NCBI GenBank assembly: GCA_964544865.1
Contig: CAZJDV010000005.1
Span: 1-64,000 of the forward strand
DNA length: 64,000 nt
Direction: 5' to 3'
From: CAZJDV01 sp964544865
Lineage (GTDB): Bacteria > Chloroflexota > Dehalococcoidia > Lucifugimonadales > CAJWER01
Positions 26,547 to 34,679 of this stretch are shown here, one piece after another. How positions within the stretch are numbered: the first letter of the stretch is position 1; each line of letters opens with the position of its first letter. The notes under the pieces were generated by a model, which made no database searches, was not told the DNA's origin, and was given only the letters and a program-made list of their open reading frames with translations. The position numbers and the translations under genes are program-made.

Positions 26547-27605
26547 TTACCGGCTCAGCCCGGCGTGGGCCTCGCGGATGAGATCTACCGTGTCTTCCCA
26601 GCCCACGCAGGCGTCCGTGATAGACACGCCGTACTTTAACGCCGACGGATCGTCTCCCAGGTCCTGCCTGCCTTCGTGCAGGTGGCTTTCGAGCATGACC
26701 CCGACGATTCCGGCGTTGCCGCTCAATCGTTGCTCCAAAACGTCTTTGAACACGACCGACTGCATCCTATGGTCTTTGCCCGAGTTGCTGTGGGAGCAGT
26801 CGATGAGGAGGTAGGGCCGCAGCCCGCCCTCCACGAGCAGGCGCTTGGCCGACTCGACGGACTCCGCGTCGTAGTTGGGCCCGGTCTTGCCGCCCCGCAG
26901 GACCAGATGCCCCGCGTCATTGCCCGTTGTCTTGACGATCGCGGCCCTGCCATTGTCGTCGATTCCTAGAAATACGTGGTTGGAAGCGGCCGCCACGATG
27001 GCGTCGACGGCGATCTGTATGGTTCCGCCCGTTCCGTTCTTGAACCCGATCGGCATGCTGAGGCCGCTGGCCACGAGCCGGTGGGGCTGGCTCTCGGTGG
27101 TCCTTGCACCGATGGCGCCCCACGCGACGAGGTCTCCCAGATACTGCGGCGTGAACGCCTCCAGCCACTCGGTGGCCACCGGCAATCCGATCTCGCCGAC
27201 GTCGAGTAGAAACCGGCGAGCCTCGAACATGCCCGTTTTCAGGTCATTGGTCCCGTTAAGATTCGGGTCGTTGATGTAGCCTTTCCATCCCAAGGCGGTC
27301 CGCGGCTTCTCAAAGTAGACGCGCATGGCGATCAGGACCCGGTCCTCGACGACGACGGCCAACTCCTTCAGGCGTCGCGCGTACTCCAGGCCGGCCTTCG
27401 TGTCATGAATCGAGCACGGCCCGACGATGATTAGCATACGGTCATCCACACCGCAGATGATCCGCACTATCTCAGAACGGGCCTGGGCCACGCGACGCTC
27501 GATCGCGTCGGTTCCCGGCAGGCGTCTCCAGTACTCCGCGGGTGGGTCCAGCGGGATGATCCTCTCTATATTGACGTTTCTTAGCTTGTCTTTTTGACCC
27601 GTCAT
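26547..27605 (-). CDS. aroF: 3-deoxy-7-phosphoheptulonate synthase, class I (AroF/G/H type)
   Basis: 352 residues from ATG 27605, which has GGAGGT ten bases upstream; the ATG at 27623 lies before that site and is less likely. First step of the shikimate pathway: phosphoenolpyruvate plus erythrose 4-phosphate gives DAHP. Motifs: I-V-G-P-C-S-I-H-D (metal Cys), R-V-Y-F-E-K-P-R-T, G-W-K-G-Y-I-N-D-P, W-G-A-I-G-A-R-T-T-E-S-Q, G-F-K-N-G-T and the metal ligands in L-I-D-C-S-H-x-N and D-A-C-V-G-W. Last gene of a trpA-aroH-aroF run, so aromatic amino acid synthesis is grouped here. Which end-product inhibits it cannot be read from sequence alone. Confidence 0.92.
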   Translation of the reverse strand: MTGQKDKLRNVNIERIIPLDPPAEYWRRLPGTDAIERRVAQARSEIVRIICGVDDRMLIIVGPCSIHDTKAGLEYARRLKELAVVVEDRVLIAMRVYFEKPRTALGWKGYINDPNLNGTNDLKTGMFEARRFLLDVGEIGLPVATEWLEAFTPQYLGDLVAWGAIGARTTESQPHRLVASGLSMPIGFKNGTGGTIQIAVDAIVAAASNHVFLGIDDNGRAAIVKTTGNDAGHLVLRGGKTGPNYDAESVESAKRLLVEGGLRPYLLIDCSHSNSGKDHRMQSVVFKDVLEQRLSGNAGIVGVMLESHLHEGRQDLGDDPSALKYGVSITDACVGWEDTVDLIREAHAGLSR

Positions 27606-27750
27606 GGCGACTCGCACCTCCATGTCAGTGTAGGGTGATGTAGTCAGGAATTGTGAAGCGCCAATAAAGCGGCGCCACGTCCCCTTGGCTAAACCACCCT
27701 TGCATTGAGGAGCGAGCCCTTAGCTCTATGTCACTCCGCAGCGGCAAGGT

Positions 27751-28122
27751 CTAGGCCTCCTGCATTCCTCGGTCTCTCAAGTTCGCCGCCCCCCTGAGAT
27801 ACATGAACTGCAGCTCATCGGGGGCTTTGTCCGTGTTGACGAGAAGCAGCACTCTGATGCATCTGGCGGTCGCGTTCGGGACCTCCGCTTCGCGACCGCC
27901 CAGCAGCGCGATGTGCTCCCAACCCAGATGACGCGCCGCCTGGGCGGGGAACTCGGCGTTCAGGTCATCCGTCGTAGTGAAATATACCGCGGCCACGTCG
28001 TCCAAGCGCACTTCGTTCGCTTCGACCAGGCTTGCCAGGAGCTCCGCCGTGGCTTCGAGAATCGCCTCTTTCGTATTATCGGTAGCTGTGGTCGCGCCTC
28101 TTATGCCCCGAACCAGGGCCAT
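27751..28122 (-). CDS. aroH: Chorismate mutase, AroH type
   Basis: 123 residues from ATG 28122, which has GGAG eight bases upstream; the longer open frame to 28188 lacks family similarity. Converts chorismate to prephenate on the way to phenylalanine and tyrosine. It matches the trimeric Bacillus-type fold: R-G-I-R-G-A-T-T (active-site Arg7-like), T-T-D-D-L-N-A-E-F-P-A-x-A-A-R (active-site Asp/Glu region, about 58-72) and V-L-L-L-V-N-T. Between trpA and aroF, same strand. Confidence 0.92.
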   Translation of the reverse strand: MALVRGIRGATTATDNTKEAILEATAELLASLVEANEVRLDDVAAVYFTTTDDLNAEFPAQAARHLGWEHIALLGGREAEVPNATARCIRVLLLVNTDKAPDELQFMYLRGAANLRDRGMQEA

Positions 28123-28233
28123 TTGGAACACTCCGTCTTGAGCAGATATCTCGTTGATGCCACGCCACCGGGCAATCCAACGGCTCATAAGCCATGAAGG
28201 GCGCGAGATGCTCCGCGACGATTCCTGCCAGCG

Positions 28234-29031
28234 CTACGTGCCCGATGCCCTCATTTTGGCTACGAACTCACGTGCCGTGCCGGGAGCCTGCGCTATTGGC
28301 GCTCGGGCGATCTCGTCTATCAGAGCGCTGCCGAAGACCGCTCCGTCCGAGAACTGCGACACCTCTCTAACATGCTGGGGCGTCGATATGCCGAACCCTA
28401 CCAGGACAGGCAGGTCCGTGTGCCGCCGTATCCTCTCGACAAGGCCGGCTACGCCCGTCCGCAGCGTCGCGCGGGCGCCGGTCACCCCCGCAAGGCTAAC
28501 GCAGTATATAAAGCCACCCGCATGTTTGCAAGCCTGTGCGATGCGTTCGTCGGTACTGGTCGGGGCCAGCAACGGGATCAGGTGCAGGCCGCTGCCCCGG
28601 CATAGCTCTTGCAGGGGCCCAGCCTCCTCGCCGGGGAGGTCTGGGACGATCAGCCCATCGGTCCCGGCGGCGGCCGCATCTTTCACGAACCTGTCGAGCC
28701 CATATCTGAGGATAGGGTTGCAGTAACCCATCAGGACCAGGGGCGCCTCCGCGTTCGTCTTCCTCAGCCGCCGGACCGCGTCGAGGCAGAGCGCCGTGTT
28801 GACCCCGTGCTGAAGTGCTCGAAAGCTGGCCGCCTGTATGGTGGGACCCTCGGCCAGAGGGTCGCTGAATGGCACGCCCAACTCCACCAGGTCGGCGCCC
28901 GCCTCGAGAATCGCCGCCACGACCTCGATGGATGTATCCACATCGGGAAAGCCGACAGTCACAAAAGGCGCCAGGATCGCCCTGCCTGACGCCAGCGCGG
29001 CTCCCAGTCTCATGTCGATTCGGTTGCTCAT
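28234..29031 (-). CDS. trpA: Tryptophan synthase alpha subunit
   Basis: 265 residues. Cleaves indole-3-glycerol phosphate to indole, which is passed to the beta subunit. TIM barrel with F-V-T-V-G-F-P-D, the catalytic glutamate E50 in V-E-L-G-V-P-F-S-D-P, and the phosphate loop G-F-G-I-S-T. The second catalytic acid, Asp60 in E. coli, is Glu61 here (P-L-A-E-G-P-T-I-Q). No trpB is adjacent, unlike the usual trpBA order. It is followed by aroH and aroF. A weak TAGAAT hexamer lies only about 15 bases before the ATG. Confidence 0.93.
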   Translation of the reverse strand: MSNRIDMRLGAALASGRAILAPFVTVGFPDVDTSIEVVAAILEAGADLVELGVPFSDPLAEGPTIQAASFRALQHGVNTALCLDAVRRLRKTNAEAPLVLMGYCNPILRYGLDRFVKDAAAAGTDGLIVPDLPGEEAGPLQELCRGSGLHLIPLLAPTSTDERIAQACKHAGGFIYCVSLAGVTGARATLRTGVAGLVERIRRHTDLPVLVGFGISTPQHVREVSQFSDGAVFGSALIDEIARAPIAQAPGTAREFVAKMRASGT

Positions 29032-29149
29032 ACCTGCTGTATTCTACATCTTCGCGGGCGTCGCCGTCCAAATCGGGTCTGTCGGCAGGATCTAATGCCC
29101 TCGCGGAGAGGAGCGAGGTTTCCGAGGTCATGCGAGGCGCCTGAAAGCG

Positions 29150-29200
29150 AACCTGCGGCTCTCAGATTCTTCGTCACTCCGTTCCTCACAATGACGTGCT
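29150..29200. repeat. Dispersed intergenic repeat of the 'ERSDE' type
   Basis: Contains ATTCTTCGTCACTCCG followed by TTCCTCACAATGACG. Read on the other strand it would encode H-C-E-E-R-S-D-E-E-S, a peptide pattern often seen in spurious translations of a widespread bacterial intergenic repeat. Recognition is from memory of that family. Confidence 0.4.
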
Positions 29201-29225
29201 GCGTCGAAGCAAACTGGACTATACG

Positions 29226-29945
29226 CTAGACCGCCAACGACAACGCCAGAAGGTTTTGTGCCGCGTGGGCCGTGAAGCCGGGCCAGATCGATCTGGTCTT
29301 GAGATACAGCCACGACAGTAGCAGGCCGCTCACGAAGAACGGCGCCATGACGCCGATGTTGACGTGCCCCGCCGAGAAGATGGCGGAGGAAACCACGGCC
29401 GCGCGGCCGGATCCGAGCGGGCGGACGAGTGCCGCCAGCAGAAATCCCCTGAAGAACACTTCCTCGATCAGTGGGCCGCCGACGCCGATCACCGCGATGT
29501 TGAACAGCTTACCGGCACCCTCTCCGAGCAGGTCCGACGGCACGGGCGGTGGGAGGAGGGAATCCATGCCGATCGCCGTTATGGCCATCACGTACAGCCC
29601 CGCGAACCCGATGCTGCCGATCAGCACCGGCCACGGGAGGATCATGGCCAGCCGGTGCTGAGGACCGCCGAGGCCAAGAGATGTCCAGGGCGCACCATAC
29701 TTTCGCACGCCGAAGAGCCAGGTTGCGGCGACCATAATGAGGTGTGGGAGTACGATGGCCGCGGACACGGTGGCGTCGTTTATCGGCGTGTCCCGGCCCA
29801 GGTGGGCCAAAGCCAGGCCGCCGATGACTATCACGGCGCCGGAGACGACGAGGGCGATGCCCCTCACGGCGTCGCCCGCGTTCCATGGCACGAATCTCCC
29901 GGGTACGGGATCGGCTTCCAACTGGTCCTGCGCGTTCTCGTTCAT
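29226..29945 (-). CDS. CPBP family intramembrane metalloprotease (Abi/Rce1-like)
   Basis: 239 residues, about six to eight membrane segments. Members cleave prenylated or signal-peptide-like substrates within the membrane, or act as bacteriocin-immunity proteins. The core motifs are present: E-E-V-F-F-R-G near residue 161, A-G-H-V-N-I-G near 196 and the terminal H-A-A-Q-N. Likely glutamate/histidine catalytic residues are in these motifs. Substrate unknown. Confidence 0.85.
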   Translation of the reverse strand: MNENAQDQLEADPVPGRFVPWNAGDAVRGIALVVSGAVIVIGGLALAHLGRDTPINDATVSAAIVLPHLIMVAATWLFGVRKYGAPWTSLGLGGPQHRLAMILPWPVLIGSIGFAGLYVMAITAIGMDSLLPPPVPSDLLGEGAGKLFNIAVIGVGGPLIEEVFFRGFLLAALVRPLGSGRAAVVSSAIFSAGHVNIGVMAPFFVSGLLLSWLYLKTRSIWPGFTAHAAQNLLALSLAV

Positions 29946-30093
29946 TTGAGTGCCTTCACGAAGTGTACCATTCGCTGGATCCGGAAGGTCGCTCCCTCTC
30001 GTGGCCGATGGCGGCCCGAGCAGACGGCGCGGCCTTCACCCTTCGCCGAGGTTCCGGACGCGCCTAGAGACGCGGTCGCGGGCCGGGGCCTTT

Positions 30094-30101
30094 GCTATAA
30101 T
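30094..30101 (+). promoter_or_regulatory. -10 element GCTATAAT upstream of a small gene
   Basis: TATAAT at 30096-30101, preceded by TGC in the full context. It lies about 95 bases before ATG 30197 and belongs to the recurrent TGCTATAAT set of this window. Confidence 0.45.
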
Positions 30102-30196
30102 CCCGTTGTGGTGCATCGCGGTCCCGGAACAACAGCGGGCGACGTATCTGGTAATACCCACCGCCCTCCACGGGCGAAGCGGAGAGGATGCGATCG

Positions 30197-30469
30197 ATGA
30201 GTCGATCTGGATTGAGTGTCAGCGGCGGGACGGGCAGCAAGAGAATCGAGCTGGTGTGCGAGCATCAAGACGGCCTGCTACACGTGGTGCCCGCCGAGGC
30301 TAGCTGGGTCTGCTCCGACGAGCTGCTGCACGTTCATGCCCTGGCCGGTTTCTTGAAGCAGTTGGCGTCCCTGGACAACGAGGAAGTAAAGCGGGTCATG
30401 CAGCGCTGGGGCCTGTACTATCGCGACAGGGACGTCTCGTCCCCGGCACAGGACGGAGAGAGTGTCTGA
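30197..30469 (+). CDS. Hypothetical small protein
   Basis: 90 residues from ATG 30197 (GGAGAGG nine bases upstream; ATG 30188 is too close). No family recognised. It looks soluble: a beta-rich N-terminal part (K-R-I-E-L-V-C-E-H-Q-D-G-L-L-H-V-V), a helical middle (D-E-L-L-H-V-H-A-L-A-G-F-L-K-Q-L) and a final helix with W-G-L-Y-Y-R-D. Two cysteines (E-H context and W-V-C-S) could bind metal, but no full motif exists. It stands alone between oppositely oriented genes and has its own promoter. Confidence 0.55.
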   Translation: MSRSGLSVSGGTGSKRIELVCEHQDGLLHVVPAEASWVCSDELLHVHALAGFLKQLASLDNEEVKRVMQRWGLYYRDRDVSSPAQDGESV

Positions 30470-30510
30470 CGACAGCCGGTGCGCCGGCTCCGCCGCCTCT
30501 GCAGCTCGCG

Positions 30511-31362
30511 CTATGCGTCGTCCTCGGTCGCACCGCCGTCGGCGCCGGTGCTGATGATCTGGTGAATCACCGGGGTGAAGGCATAGTCGTCGCCGGGCTC
30601 GGTGTCGTCGTTTGACCAGTCTTTGATCGCGATGGGCTCGGCGGTCTCCGTCTCCTGGGCGCCCTGATCGTATCCCAGGATCGTATTGGGCAGGTACACG
30701 CCGTAGCTGGCGCTGCCCCTGAGCGGGAACGACACGGCGCCGGCCTGGGACGGGTGTTGATAGACCTCGCGGATGATGACCGAGAGCTCCTGCTCCCTCG
30801 CGCTGGTTACCTCGGCTTCGTAACGGTTTCCGCCCTTCGTGAGACGTACAAGCCTCGATGCCAGCCGAGGCTCGATCTGCCCAAGGTTCGCGCCGCCGAG
30901 CCCGATGACCTTGAGTCTGCCGCCCTCCAGTTGCAGCTTTACCGAGTGGCCGGGAGATTCCTTGAGAAGCGCTCTGCGCGAGGCCAGGTTTATGAGCGAC
31001 GTGACTGCGGCCTTTCCTCTCTCCTCGATGAAGGTATGGCGCGCCGCTCCGCCGCCGGCGCTGACCGGGGACTCCTCGCCATCTAGCTGCATTAGCCGGT
31101 CCAAATTCTTGATGGCGATGGCGTTATGGGGCGACAGTGCCAGCACCTGTCCAAAGGTGGCCTTCGCGGCCTCGACGCGCCCTTCTTCCATCAGCGCCTT
31201 GCCCAGCCTGTTGCAGGCCTCCAGGTCCTCCGGGAAATCGCTCAGGATCGACTCGTTCGCCACGACGGCCTCCGCCCAGCGACTCTGCATCGCCAGCGCG
31301 ATCGCCTTCTTGGCTCGATCTTTTCTTTGCTTTTCCGTTGCCCTCGGTTGAGATGGTGACAT
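30511..31362 (-). CDS. Tetratricopeptide-repeat protein of unknown role
   Basis: 283 residues. The N-terminal 85 residues form about two TPR units (A-L-A-M-Q-S-R-W-A-E-A-V-V-A-N-E and C-N-R-L-G-K-A-L-M-E-E-G-R-V-E-A-A). The middle and C-terminus contain a beta-rich domain with L-K-V-I-G-L-G-G-A-N-L-G-Q-I-E-P-R and S-F-P-L-R-G-S-A-S-Y-G-V-Y-L, and an acidic tail. No signal peptide. Probably a protein-interaction factor. ATG 31362 has AGGGA upstream. Confidence 0.7.
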   Translation of the reverse strand: MSPSQPRATEKQRKDRAKKAIALAMQSRWAEAVVANESILSDFPEDLEACNRLGKALMEEGRVEAAKATFGQVLALSPHNAIAIKNLDRLMQLDGEESPVSAGGGAARHTFIEERGKAAVTSLINLASRRALLKESPGHSVKLQLEGGRLKVIGLGGANLGQIEPRLASRLVRLTKGGNRYEAEVTSAREQELSVIIREVYQHPSQAGAVSFPLRGSASYGVYLPNTILGYDQGAQETETAEPIAIKDWSNDDTEPGDDYAFTPVIHQIISTGADGGATEDDA

Positions 31363-31597
31363 AACTCAGTTCCCTTTGTAGTCGGCGAATCCTAGCGCAT
31401 GATCGGGATCGGCGCAAGCGGTAATCTACCCTTCCATCGGGCAATTATCATCGTGCCTCTCTTGCTACTGCTAGCACGCCGCCGAGAACCCCTCTCGGCC
31501 CTCCCGGCCGGGAACGGGACAGACTCGAATGTCAGGGACACCCTCACAATCCCGGCAGAGTGGCTACGCCCCTACGCACCCTTTGTTTAGCAGCCTG

Positions 31598-32320
31598 CTA
31601 GTAACCCCCTCGGATATCGCGCAACCTTATCGACAAGATATCGCGGAGCATCAAGAACGTGTCTACGACGGGTCTGACCTTGCTAGCTGGTTGATGATAC
31701 CAGTCGATCGGCATCTCCAGGACCCGCATCCCCCGCTTCGATGCGACGTAGAGTATCTCCACGTCGAACCCGAACCCATCGGTCCTCTGACGGGTGAAAA
31801 GCTCGTCGGCGACCTCTCCACTAAAACATTTGAACCCGCACTGCGTATCTTGAAACCCTCGCAACGCGAAGTTGCGCGTTACCCAGTTGAATACGCGCCC
31901 CATGACGTGCCTGGATGCCGGCTCGTCGTATCGCCTGGCGCCGGCTATCTGGCGCGACCCGATAACGATGTCGTACCCCTCCGCCATGCGGTCCAGAAAG
32001 CCGCTGAGCTGATCGATCGGCATTGCCAGGTCTGCGTCGGCCATGAAGCGGTACCGCCCCTTGGCCGCGAGCATGCCCCATTTGACGGCCCAACCTTTAC
32101 CCCGATGCGCCATGGTCATGACGCAGACCGAGGCCTCCGTCTTCCGCGCGAACGCGCTCGCGATCGCCGCCGTGTCGTCGGTGCTGCCGTCATCGACGAC
32201 CACCACCTCCCAGGTGTATGGCTGCGCGTCCAGGAAACGCAGCACCTCTTGCAGAGTCGGTCCGATTCGCCGCTCTTCGTTGTAGGACGGTATTATCACC
32301 GACAAAAAGGGTGTCGCCAA
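31598..32320 (-). CDS. Glycosyltransferase family 2 (dolichyl-phosphate glucosyltransferase-like)
   Basis: 240 residues from TTG 32320, with GGAGC seven bases upstream. Inverting GT-A enzyme. S-V-I-I-P-S-Y-N-E-E at the N-terminus, V-V-D-D-G-S-T-D-D-T for nucleotide-sugar binding, M-A-D-A-D-L-A-M-P as the DxD equivalent, and D-T-Q-C-G-F-K-C-F typical of the polyprenyl-phosphate glycosyltransferase group. There is no C-terminal membrane helix, so it is probably a peripheral membrane enzyme making a lipid-linked sugar. Confidence 0.88.
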   Translation of the reverse strand: MATPFLSVIIPSYNEERRIGPTLQEVLRFLDAQPYTWEVVVVDDGSTDDTAAIASAFARKTEASVCVMTMAHRGKGWAVKWGMLAAKGRYRFMADADLAMPIDQLSGFLDRMAEGYDIVIGSRQIAGARRYDEPASRHVMGRVFNWVTRNFALRGFQDTQCGFKCFSGEVADELFTRQRTDGFGFDVEILYVASKRGMRVLEMPIDWYHQPASKVRPVVDTFLMLRDILSIRLRDIRGGY

Positions 32321-32623
32321 TAAGTGCTCCGGGTCCCGACGCTGCGAAGGCGTAATCGGATATGAGATTCAGCCCACACCTCTACTTCTCTTTAGCACGA
32401 GCCGGCACCCGATTGCAACTGTTGGCACGTGGCGGCAGTTGCAATCGGGTGTTGGTTGGCGCTACGGTTCTTGGGTGGCTCGACGAGTTCACCACGAAAG
32501 GAAAGCACTCCATACGCTCGTCCTGAGCATGTCCAAGGGCTCATCCGCGCTCACTTCGCGGCGGACCCGCCGAGGACGGTCTGCGGGCAGGGGGAGATCC
32601 ATCTTCAGGAGCGGGGGAGGCGG
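32321..32623. other. Intergenic region with repeats
   Basis: About 300 bases containing the 16-bp inverted repeat and, near 32515-32545, a sequence whose translation (V-L-S-M-S-K-G) resembles another widespread dispersed bacterial repeat. I see no gene. Confidence 0.45.
32406..32451. repeat. Perfect 16-bp inverted repeat
   Basis: CACCCGATTGCAACTG (32406-32421) and its exact reverse complement (32436-32451) flank a 14-base spacer that includes the palindrome CACGTG. No T run follows on either strand. Confidence 0.8.
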
Positions 32624-33376
32624 CTACGCCTGTTCTCCGAGGTGCGCTCGCGGCTCCCATCCCAGGAGCTGCCGGGCCTTGCTAAGATTGACCTCTTCCT
32701 CGTTTTCGTCCCCTGCGATGAAGAACGCGTCGAAGCGACCCGTGCGGGCGTTGGCGAAGTCGATGGCCGCAAGATATGCGGATGCCAGGTCGCTCTCGTC
32801 GGTCACCCAGAGGCGTCCGGGTTGGCCCCTTGGCACTTTGCGGCCGTCAATCCAGCCCTGTCTGTCCCGGGGGCCGGTAATACGCAGGGCCGCTATGGAC
32901 ATTCCGAACTCTCGGCAAAAGTGGCGGCAGATGCGCTCCCCGAAGCCCTTGGTCAGGCCGTACACGCCGGGGTTGTCCAACGGCACCTCTTCTTCGGCGG
33001 CGTACCGGCTGCGGTCGCGGGCGTGGACCGTGATCGTGCTCGTGTGAACGCCCCAGGCCACTCCCATGGACTGCGCGGTGTACAGCAAAAGGTGCAGGCC
33101 GAAGGTGTTCACGGCATAGTTGCTCGTTATGTCCTCTACGGTGGCACTGTTCGAGTGTGGGTCCGTGGGATTCTTCATCACCATGTTGACGAAGGTGTCA
33201 ACGCCGTCCAGCGCACGCTTCAGGGCCTCGGGGTCGGTAATGGACCCCTCCACGAATTCCACGCCGTCAACTCTGGGAGTGCGGACGTCCAGCACCCTTA
33301 TCTGGTGCCGGTCTCGCATGTACGGTATAGTCCAGGTGGCGACGCGGCCCGCCCCACCCACGATCAGCACCTTCAC
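32624..33376 (-). CDS. NAD-dependent epimerase/dehydratase family protein
   Basis: 250 residues from GTG 33376 (GGAGGT seven bases upstream). Extended short-chain dehydrogenase fold. The nucleotide-binding start is K-V-L-I-V-G-G-A-G-R-V (G-x-x-G-x-x-T-like; here G-G-A-G-R-V-A); the catalytic pair is Y-G-L-T-K near residue 144 with T-S-T-I nearby. Probable sugar-nucleotide or related ketone/alcohol substrate. Four genes run the same way here (aldolase, thiolase, this one, then GT2), but they do not form one obvious pathway. Confidence 0.8.
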   Translation of the reverse strand: MKVLIVGGAGRVATWTIPYMRDRHQIRVLDVRTPRVDGVEFVEGSITDPEALKRALDGVDTFVNMVMKNPTDPHSNSATVEDITSNYAVNTFGLHLLLYTAQSMGVAWGVHTSTITVHARDRSRYAAEEEVPLDNPGVYGLTKGFGERICRHFCREFGMSIAALRITGPRDRQGWIDGRKVPRGQPGRLWVTDESDLASAYLAAIDFANARTGRFDAFFIAGDENEEEVNLSKARQLLGWEPRAHLGEQA

Positions 33377-33422
33377 CGTCGCACCTCCATCCGCGAGTTT
33401 CGACCGGGCCGGGCAGTCCGGA

Positions 33423-34610
33423 CTAATGGCGGGAGACCCTCATGGAAACCGCGCCGCCTCCGCCGTGGCAAACGGCGGCAATACCGGTCTCCAGGCCGCG
33501 TCGCTCCAGGGAGTGGAGCAGGGTGACCAAGATTCGGGCGCCGCTGGCGCCTATGGGGTGGCCCAGCGCCACCGCCCCACCGTTTACGTTGACTTTGTCC
33601 CAGTCCCAACCCAGTTCCTTGCCGTTCGCCAGCACCTGCGACGAGAACGCCTCGTTGACCTCCAGCAGGTCGATGTCCTCCAGGCTCAAGGAGCCGCGGT
33701 CCAGAATGCCTTGCACAGCTGACGCCGGCGCCTCAAAGAGGCGGGCGGGCTCGTTGGCGACGAAAGTGTAATCTTCGATCACCGCGGCACGCTCCAGACC
33801 GAGGGACCGCGTCTTCTCCACGCTGCTAATGACCAGGGCCGCTGCTCCGTCGGATATCTGCGACGCGTTTCCGGACGTAACCGTGTCCCCCTGGGCGAAC
33901 GGCGCCGGGAGCTTGGCCATGGCCTCCAGCGATGTATCCGCCCGCGGGCCCTCGTCGGTGTTAACGGTCACGGCGCCCCTGTGCCCCTCTATGGTGACGG
34001 CGGCGATCTCTTGGCGAAAGCCGTCGTCCGCCGCCGCCCTGACAGCCTTTTGGTGGCTCGACAGCGCGAATAGGTCCTGCTCCTCCCGGCTTATCTCGAA
34101 CGAGTTCGCGGTCCCCTCCGCTAGGTTGCCCATGTGGGTTTCGTTGAAGCAGCACCACAGCCCGTCGTGGACCATCGTGTCCACCAGCGCCCAATCGCCT
34201 ATTCGCCGTCCCTGCCTGCTGTCCGGCAGGACGTGGGGGGCGCGGCTCATGCTTTCCATGCCGCCCGCCACCACGATATCGGCGTCGCCGGACCTTACCA
34301 TCAGTATCCCTAGCACGGCCGCCATCATACCGGAGGCGCACACCTTGTTGACCGTGAGGGCGGAGCAGGTATCGGGGATCCCTGCTCCCATGGCCGCCTG
34401 TCTTGCCGGTGCCTGTCCGAGTCCGGCCGATAGAACGTTGCCCATGATGACATAATCGACCTGGTCCGGCTCGACCCTCGCCCGTTCCAGAGCGGCTCGG
34501 ATCGCCGTCGCCCCCAGCGCCGGCGCTGGAACCCCCGACAGAGCGCCCCCGAGCTTGCCGATCGGGGTGCGGGCGCTGCCCAGGACCGCTATCTTTTCCA
34601 CGTCATTCAT
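33423..34610 (-). CDS. Acetyl-CoA C-acetyltransferase (thiolase)
   Basis: 395 residues. Condenses or cleaves acyl-CoA (acetoacetyl-CoA and acetyl-CoA). The nucleophile is C91 in N-K-V-C-A-S-G-M; the histidine is in G-H-P-I-G-A-S-G-A-R; the second cysteine is in C-H-G-G-G-G-A near the C-terminus. The length is normal. ATG 34610 has GGGAG seven bases upstream. The 46 bases before the epimerase-like gene suggest cotranscription. It could serve fatty-acid breakdown or synthesis of acetoacetyl units. Confidence 0.93.
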   Translation of the reverse strand: MNDVEKIAVLGSARTPIGKLGGALSGVPAPALGATAIRAALERARVEPDQVDYVIMGNVLSAGLGQAPARQAAMGAGIPDTCSALTVNKVCASGMMAAVLGILMVRSGDADIVVAGGMESMSRAPHVLPDSRQGRRIGDWALVDTMVHDGLWCCFNETHMGNLAEGTANSFEISREEQDLFALSSHQKAVRAAADDGFRQEIAAVTIEGHRGAVTVNTDEGPRADTSLEAMAKLPAPFAQGDTVTSGNASQISDGAAALVISSVEKTRSLGLERAAVIEDYTFVANEPARLFEAPASAVQGILDRGSLSLEDIDLLEVNEAFSSQVLANGKELGWDWDKVNVNGGAVALGHPIGASGARILVTLLHSLERRGLETGIAAVCHGGGGAVSMRVSRH

Positions 34611-34679
34611 GCGATTCTCCCGGACTCTACGGTTCTCGTACCGACGGTGTTGCCGCAGACGGCGTCCAAATGAACGTCC

